From: Episyrphus balteatus
Taxonomy: Eukaryota; Arthropoda; Insecta; Diptera; Syrphidae
NCBI RefSeq assembly: GCF_945859705.1
Contig: NC_079136.1
Span: 79,484,867 to 79,548,866, forward strand
Direction: 5' to 3'
Length of the DNA: 64,000 nt
Positions 57,871 to 64,000 of the stretch are shown in pieces; position 1 is the stretch's first letter; the number at the start of each line of letters is the position of its first letter. Below the pieces are notes generated by a model. The model was not told the DNA's origin and made no database searches. It worked only from the letters and a program-made list of their open reading frames with translations. A program made the translations under genes and the position numbers.

Positions 57871-58842
57871 GTTTATTATTTTGTTGCTAATTAGTTTTGG
57901 TTTAATTGGCGTTTTTCGCTCAGTATGAACTTAGCTAAGCACTGCTCCTGAATTGAATCCAAACTAGGTGGATATTTTGTTGCTAATTACTTGCGGCAAT
58001 CTTTTTGCTCTATTGGTTTTAGTTTTATTGGGGTTTTTCGCATCCAAATTATGTTTATATTTTGTTGTGATTTTGCCGCTAGAAAGTAACGTCAATTTTA
58101 ACTTTGTTGCTCCAATAGTTTTTATTTTTTTAGTATTTCGCTAGTTTTATATCAACTTAGCGCATTCAAACTAGGTTTATATCTTGTTTTTATTTTCTTT
58201 CGAAATAGTTGTGGTATGATTTTGTTGCATTTTCATTTTTGTGATTTGGTATGTTTTGCTAAGTAGATACGAACTTAGCGAAACACTAAAAAAAAAAAAA
58301 ACAAAAACTATCGGAGAAACAAAATCAAAATTGACATTACTATCCACCAGCAAAATTGCAACAAAATATAAACTTATTGTGGAATCGCTAAGTTCTGAGC
58401 GAAAAATTTCATATAAACTGAAGGAAAAACTAAAATAACACGAAAACTATTGCTATTTTTCGCTCACTATGAACTTAGTGAATCCAAAATAAGTAAATAT
58501 TCTGTTGCTATTTTGCAGCTGGATAGTAACGTCTATTTTGACTTTTGTTACTCCAATATTTTATTTTTTAGTGTTTCGCTAAGTTTATATCAACTTAGCG
58601 CATTCAAACTAGGTTTATATTTTGTTTCTATTTTAACTTGTTAGGTGTAATAACTCTGACTTTTCTGCTCTATTATTTTTGCAATTTGGCTTGTTTCGCT
58701 AAGTTGATATGAACTTAGAAAAACACTCAAAAAAACAAAAACTATCCACCAAGTACCATTAAAATTGCAACATAATAATTAACCTATTTTGGAATCGCTA
58801 AATTCATATAAACTGAGCGAAAAACAAAATATGCACCTAGTT
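57871..58842. repeat. Array of decayed CGCTAAGTTNATATNAACTTAGCG palindromes
   Basis: Palindromes or half-palindromes of the form CGCTAAGTT..AACTTAGCG recur near 57925, 58150, 58257, 58387, 58469, 58567, 58697 and 58794. They are interspersed with ATTCAAACTAGGTTTATATT (58166, 58605) and GTAACGTC phrases. One more copy (TAAGTTCATACGAACTGAGC) appears at 60485, beyond the 1.6-kb insertion. The short frames here read through repeats. Confidence 0.65.
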
Positions 58843-58844
58843 TA

Positions 58845-60455
58845 CACTTCGCGTCACTTGAATAGAAACAACATTTTTTCTTTAGAAAATAGCGATTGGC
58901 GCTTTGGTGAGGTAACTTAGTAGATTTTTGGTTTTGCATTTTCAAAGAGAAACTTTTAACAAACAATGTTGTAAAAACAAAAAACCCAAAACAGAAACCG
59001 TATGGCTTCTAGTTGCGTTTTTTCGCATTACCTCACAAAAAACAGTGTTTTTTTTTGCGTCACTTGAATAGAAACAAGCTCTTAAATTAGATAAAAATGA
59101 TGAAAAATCATGGACAACACTAATTTTAGTAAAGCAGTCTTAAACTTTGACATTATTTGCACATTATAACCAATTATGGGCTACGAGCTACCATTAGGCA
59201 TCACAGAAAATGCATAAATAGCAGCTAACATTGGAAATGCACTTGCACTATGAAAAATCGCGAAAGATATTGGAAAATTTACCAAATTTGTATAGAATAT
59301 TTTTGAAATATCGTAAACTAGTGATTGAATAAAAAAATAAGACAGGTGAGACCCAAATCAAGAGCAGAGAAAAAAATAATTTAAAAACTAGCAGCAATTT
59401 CCTTCACTTTGCCGCTAAAATTGGTCAAAAACGTGGTGTTAGTGCGATGGTAATGTGTTGGTTTGTTCCATCATGGAAGTTATAAAAGGTGCACAGCATT
59501 TAAAAAGCCTCAAAATGCAAAATAACAACATTTTAAGTTCTACTAAGATTACAAAAAAGTTAACTATTTTATAGTCGCATTCGAACTGAAAAGTAGTGAG
59601 GTAAAGAGTGGTTTTTTAAAGGAAAACATACCAACTCAGATGGACCACGTTAATATTAGCCCTATTTCATTGGTTTATAAAAGAATAACCTTTATCGCAT
59701 CGCCAATAAAGGGCACTAAAATGTGTTATAGTAATACGCTTTGTTTTTATGATGTGCAATAGCAAAATTGAAGCTTCACGCTTCAAAAACAGATGCTAAC
59801 TTTTACAAAGAAATAATGGTAGAAGCTCTTGGCAGGTTTAGGAACGTGGAAGAACAACCGTCTTAGAGATTGCACAAGGATAGTTCAAGAAAAAACAACG
59901 CAATAAAAACAAAACAGATGCATTCCGGATAAAAACGAAAGTTTATTTCACTTATTCAATCCTTAAATTGTAGAAAATGTCATTTTCTTAATTTGTAAGA
60001 AGTTACCAAACACTTTTATCACTTTCTCCAATTAGGTCCACGATTGTGTACAGTAGAAGTGCATTTTCAATGTTAAGTTCTATTTATGCATTTTCTGTGG
60101 TGCCTATTGGTAGCTCGTAGCTCATAATTGGTTATAATGTGCAAATAATGTCAAAGCTTAATATTGCCTTACTATAATTAGTGTTTTCCATGATTTTTCA
60201 TCATTTTTATCTAATTTAAGAGCTTGTTTCTATTCAAGTGACGCAAAAAAAACACTGTTTTTTGTGAGGTAATGCGAAAAAACGCAACTAGAAGCCATAC
60301 GGTTTCTGTTTTGGGTTTTTTGTTTTTACAACATTGTTTGTTAAAAGTTCCTCTTTGAAAATGCAAAACCAAAAATCTACTAAGTTACCTCACCAAAGCG
60401 CCAATCGCTATTTTCTTAAGAAAAAATGTTGTTTCTATTCAAGTGACGCGAAGTG
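58845..60455. mobile_element. Long-TIR element, 1.61 kb, ends CACTTCGCGTCACTTG, TA-flanked
   Basis: Arms of about 400 bp (58845-59252 and 60044-60455) are nearly identical inverted copies. TA lies at both edges (58843-58844, 60456-60457). GCGTCACTTGAATAGAAAC is repeated about 210 bp inside each arm. The 800-bp centre is of higher complexity than most of the window. It includes a plus-strand stretch (about 59765-59860) reading KLKLHASKTDANFYKEIMVE and then ALGRFRNVEEQPS before a stop. The frame is not recognised and may be a decayed transposase or captured fragment. Confidence 0.8.
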
Positions 60456-60519
60456 TATATTCGATACAGGATGGGTGCTCCTCTAAGTTCATACGAACTG
60501 AGCGAAAAATTCCCGAAAA

Positions 60520-60692
60520 GTGGAATTGAAGGGACCTACAATTTTTCGCCGACTCCGAATGGCATTTTTCAGTAATACCTACTCTTAGAGACTTTGTCAT
60601 TTAGTTTGCAAAAGGCAGTAGCCCTGAAAAACTTCATTTTATTTTATAGGTGGTGTAGGCTGGGAATCAAACCCAGATCCTGGTTAATAAAG
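60520..60692 (-). repeat. SINE fragment
   Basis: On the minus strand a perfect tRNA-like T arm (CTGGG-TTTGATT-CCCAG, 60675-60691) is followed by a body with ACTGCCTTTTGCAAACTAAA, TGCCATTCGGAGTCGGC and TGTAGGTCCCTTC. The TGCCATTCGGAGTCGGC...TGTAGGTCCC body is, to my recollection, that of tRNA-derived SINEs in flies. The tRNA-like 5' part upstream of the T arm is missing. Confidence 0.6.
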
Positions 60693-60699
60693 AAATTTT

Positions 60700-61180
60700 T
60701 CAAAAAATAACGTGCATTTTAAATTGTCTTCAGACGATTCCCCAAACCAAATCAGACGTACAAAACGAAACTACTTCACTGTTATCGTAGAAATAATACT
60801 TTTGAAACGTTATTAAATCTTAATTTTAAATATTGAAAGAATACACCATCTACATACGCCTCATTTAAAGATATTACCTATACAACTAAAACTAATAGAG
60901 AAAAGCTTAAGTTCTTGCTTAATTTTGCTACTCAATAAACATGTTCTTCTAAAACACTATCCTCCCAATTCATGGTTTCGCTATGATTTTTTTTTTTAAT
61001 TCTCAAAGGCTTTTGAATTTTCAGACAATACCCTTGCACAAGGAAGCTTTAACTTTTAATGTCATTTAATTAATTCAAGCTTTATGAACGCAAACTAAAA
61101 CAATGATTTGACCTATTTAACTTTTTTTGTTCACTATACTTTTTTTTCCATCACTTTTGATTATTTCCACAACATCATCA
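60700..61180. other. No gene recognised
   Basis: AT-rich, no open frame or repeat ends that I could support. Confidence 0.4.
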
Positions 61181-61800
61181 ATTTTACTTTGAACATCCCA
61201 CCGACATTGTCATCCGCTCATTGACTATCGGGATAATTAACTATGCATACACCACTATAATTCACATCCTTCAACTTCAGTCAAGTGATTGACACGAATC
61301 CTCCTTTGTGTTTGCCTATGCGGATTCATCATCGTGACGACGACGACGACGAACGACGCCAAAGTCACTTTTATGTCCTGGACAACTATCACGAAATAAT
61401 AATCTGTCACTCAAAGCACTCTATATCGAAATTTATAAGTGTTGTGCGAGTTCATCCCCAGATGGAGAATCCCTACCGACTTGTATACTCCAACTCCATG
61501 AACAAAAGTGATGTTTGGCTAGCGAACGAACGAACGAACAATTGGCAAAATCAAGTCCTAGTTTCTAGGATCTGATGAAATGCTGTCTCCGCCGTCACGC
61601 GGTTCGTGTAGTCGTCAACGTAGTGTTAAATGTTGTGCGCGAATCCTTGTTAGGGAGGTCCGTGTTTATAAATTTGTCATGCACATGTCAAATGTTAAAT
61701 TAATCTCCGTCGAACATATCTCCAACGAAACAGAGTACAGTAAGGATGCCTTAGGAGACATGCACACGTGATTTCCGTTGTGCCAAGTTTGTCGTTTGTG
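61181..61800 (+). other. Higher-complexity region with two consecutive open frames, status unclear
   Basis: Composition here is balanced, with few homopolymer runs, unlike most of the window. Open frames of 96 codons (61285-61575; contains an Asp run from a GAC repeat) and 63 codons (61580-61771) follow each other. A (GAAC)n run at 61521-61540 and a CCTAGTTTCTAGG palindrome at 61557-61569 are present. No domain is recognised. It might be a 5' UTR/promoter or a conserved non-coding segment rather than a protein gene. Confidence 0.3.
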
Positions 61801-61930
61801 ATGATACAGAATTTGTATCTTAAGTTGAACTAGTTGCTTTTATTTGACAAATTCAAAATCTCGCTCAACTATACGTCCAAACATCACATAGTAGATATTG
61901 TTATAAGTTTCATTCAGTACGTACTGTATA

Positions 61931-63209
61931 CAGGGTGTCCCACAGTCACCGCCCCAAATGAAAACCATGGATTCCTGAGGTCATTTTAAGTCGAAAAACT
62001 TAAGAAGTAATTTTCTCGGTTTCGTCCCGTTTTCGAGTTACCACGGTTTTTATGATTTTTGCTCTCTTGTCCTTTAACTGGCCGTATCTTTGCCAAACTA
62101 AGTTTGATTTGAAAGATTTTTTTTACAACCAATCAAGAATTTATTACAGCTTAAGTTTGTTTCAAAACTTTTTTTTCTGCGGACAACCGTTTCTTCACAA
62201 TTTTGCATCAAACACAATTTTCTTCGTTTTTTAAGTTGTTTTTTACACTTTCATATCATTTAAGTAAAAAAAACACGTAAATGAGTATTAATTTTGTGTC
62301 CTTTTTATTAAAGCCCAGTTTATTTTCATAAAAAAATAAGTTTTATTTCATAAAAAAGGCTACTGAAAGTAATTAAAAAAAAAAAAACAAACTGAGTGAA
62401 TTAAAAAAAAAAAAATAATTTTTAAATAAAAAAATAATTTAAATGAATTATAAACTTTTTCTGAGCTATTGTGGTTAAGAAAAGAACAAATAGATAAAGC
62501 TTGGAAAAAGTTTAAATTCATTTAAATTAATTTTGTATTTAAAAATAATTTTTTTTTAATTCACTCAGTTTGTTTATTTTTTTTAATTACTTTCAGTAGC
62601 CTTTTTTATGAAATAAAACTTATTATTTTTATGGAAATAAACTGGGCTTTAATAAAAAGCACAAAAAATTAATACTCATTAACTTGTTTTTCTGACTTAA
62701 ATGATATGAAAGTGTAAAAAACAACTTAAAAAACGAAGAAAATTGTGTTTGATGCAAAATTGTGAAGAAACGGTTGTCCGCAGAAAAAAAAGTTTTGAAA
62801 CAAACTTAAACTGTAATAAATTCTTGATGGGTTGTAAAAAAAATCTTTCAAATCAAACGTAGTTTGGCAAAGATATGGCCAGTTAAAGGACAAGAGAGCA
62901 AAAATCATAAAAACCGTGGTAACTCGAAAATGGGACGAAAACGAGAAAATTACCTCATAAGTTTTTCGACTTAAAACAAACAAACTTAAACTGTAATAAA
63001 TTCTTGATGGGTTGTAAAAAAAATCTTTCAAATCAAACGTAGTTTGGCAAAGATATGGCCAGTTAAAGGACAAGAGAGCAAAAATCATAAAAACCGTGGT
63101 AACTCGAAAATGGGACGAAAACGAGAAAATTACCTCATAAGTTTTTCGACTTAAAATGACCCCAGAAATCCATGGTTTTCGTTTGGGGCGGTGACTGTGG
63201 GACACCCTG
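61931..63209. mobile_element. Foldback element, 1.28 kb, ends CAGGGTGTCCCACAGTCACC, TA-flanked
   Basis: Inverted arms of about 500 bp (61931-62420, and the complement from about 62540 to 63209) surround a small centre. TATA lies at both edges, so TA or TATA is duplicated. The right arm has an extra copy of a 180-bp block. The 159-codon minus-strand frame in the right arm is a by-product of that duplication: the same 50-residue stretch appears twice. Confidence 0.85.
62801..63156. repeat. Exact 180-bp tandem duplication in the right arm of the foldback
   Basis: 62801-62976 and 62981-63156 read the same base for base. The left arm (61970-62155) holds only one, diverged copy, so the duplication arose in this copy after transposition, or in its immediate source. 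Confidence 0.9.
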
Positions 63210-63384
63210 TATAGTACATAATGTTGAACTTATGTGTGTTGCGAATGTATGTTCACAGGATTTATTAATGAACGAATAGGGTTGAAGGCATTTTAATATT
63301 GTTGAACCTAACTTCGTGCCTATAAGTGTTGACACATGATAATAACAAATCTCTTGAGAAAAAGGAAACATAAGATTGCCTTAA

Positions 63385-63470
63385 GTTCCCATAGGTAGTT
63401 GAAAAAAATGTGCCACTGGGTCACACGTACTTCAGTGCTCTTAAAGTTAAGGAGTCTTAGTTGCCTTGCT
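63385..63470 (+). repeat. Short fragment of the hairpin-end repeat family
   Basis: GTGCCACTGGGTCACACGTA then CTTCAGTGCTCTT is a diverged start of the family. Nothing else of it follows. Confidence 0.35.
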
Positions 63471-63633
63471 ATTATACGTACAAAAATATGTTAAAAGCAT
63501 TATTGATTGTTTAAAATGGTTTGAACTCAAAACGAAATACAGTGTTAAATGCATACCTAAATGAATAGAAAATGGAGCATGTTTTAAAAAATTAACTTAA
63601 ATCAAGAATGCCAGATTATTATTATAATAGTAG

Positions 63634-64000
63634 AGGAAAGTGGCCTAAAATGGCCCCCTTGCTAGAAATCGTATATTCGAAAATAATTAGAAAGTTTTGT
63701 GAACGCGATTCTTTAGTTTATCTAGCAAAACCAACATATACGAAATTTCAGAAACTTCGAGCCATTATTTGAAATTTGACAGGTCAAACTGTCTCTATCC
63801 ACCTCAAAAAGTACGCTCGGTAAAGTTTTGTGAAATTTTTTTTGCAAAAAAAAAAAATGAAAAACATTGTATTTTGGAAAAAGAAGTCAATAAAGTAAGC
63901 ATGGAGTATTTCTTATTAATTTACTGAAATAAGTGGTTTAAAACGATTTTAATTTTTTTGGTGTAAAAATTAAATTGAAAAAACTCAAAATGGGCAAAAT
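63634..64000. mobile_element. Left part of a TIR-type element cut by the window edge
   Basis: TAGAGGAAAGTGGCCTAAAA with TGGCCCCCTT follows the same template as the end of the 51101-52080 element (TAGGGGAGAGTGGGGCCAAA). The other end would lie beyond 64000. Inference rests on one end only. Confidence 0.4.

Noticed and set aside
62726..63205. 159-codon minus-strand open frame
   Set aside because: It lies in one arm of a foldback and its length comes from an exact 180-bp duplication giving the same peptide twice. The other arm has only a 60-codon remnant.

Overview
The window looks like repeat-choked, AT-rich DNA of a higher fly (Diptera, probably Cyclorrhapha). The one clear host gene is an alpha-esterase whose key residues (Ser218, Trp251, Glu351) fall at the same numbers used for blowfly alpha-E7. 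A SINE body near 60.6 kb also resembles dipteran SINEs. The species cannot be named from sequence alone.

Layout. 1-15.7 kb: no host gene; a 93-bp tandem repeat, a tRNA-derived sequence, several TA-flanked terminal-inverted-repeat (TIR) elements, a 15-16-bp phased AGTTACG array, and copies of a dispersed family with a hairpin end (provisionally Helentron/DINE-like). 15.7-23.9 kb: two inverted copies of one long repeat flank a stretch holding a decayed Penelope-like element whose reverse-transcriptase part and GIY-YIG part lie on opposite strands. The right-hand copy carries a hAT-type insertion with a perfect 8-bp target duplication. 23.9-34.4 kb: more TIR elements, some nested. 34.87-40.5 kb: the six-exon alpha-esterase (558 aa), whose 3-kb second intron holds a 1.17-kb long-TIR element with a 9-bp target duplication. 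40.7-41.7 kb: a foldback element.

43.5-50.0 kb: a 6.5-kb block bounded by CACCGAAAAA-type ends. It contains a 96-bp tandem array whose every unit is a hairpin, a minus-strand remnant of an unidentified spliced gene, short ATGT-rich minisatellites, and a duplicated segment. One copy of that segment is interrupted by a foldback, and the other copy preserves the empty target site. 50-64 kb: further TIR elements, a perfect 25-bp hairpin beside a hammerhead-like motif, a possible promoter plus first exon at 56.6 kb, a palindrome array interrupted by a long-TIR element, a SINE fragment, a foldback with an exact 180-bp internal duplication, and one element cut by the right edge.

Only the esterase can be assigned a cellular job: ester hydrolysis, probably detoxification or lipid-ester turnover. 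The rest of the window is mainly a record of DNA-transposon activity. At least a dozen inverted-repeat elements are flanked by TA, as expected of Tc1/mariner-type mobilisation, and none of them shows an intact transposase.
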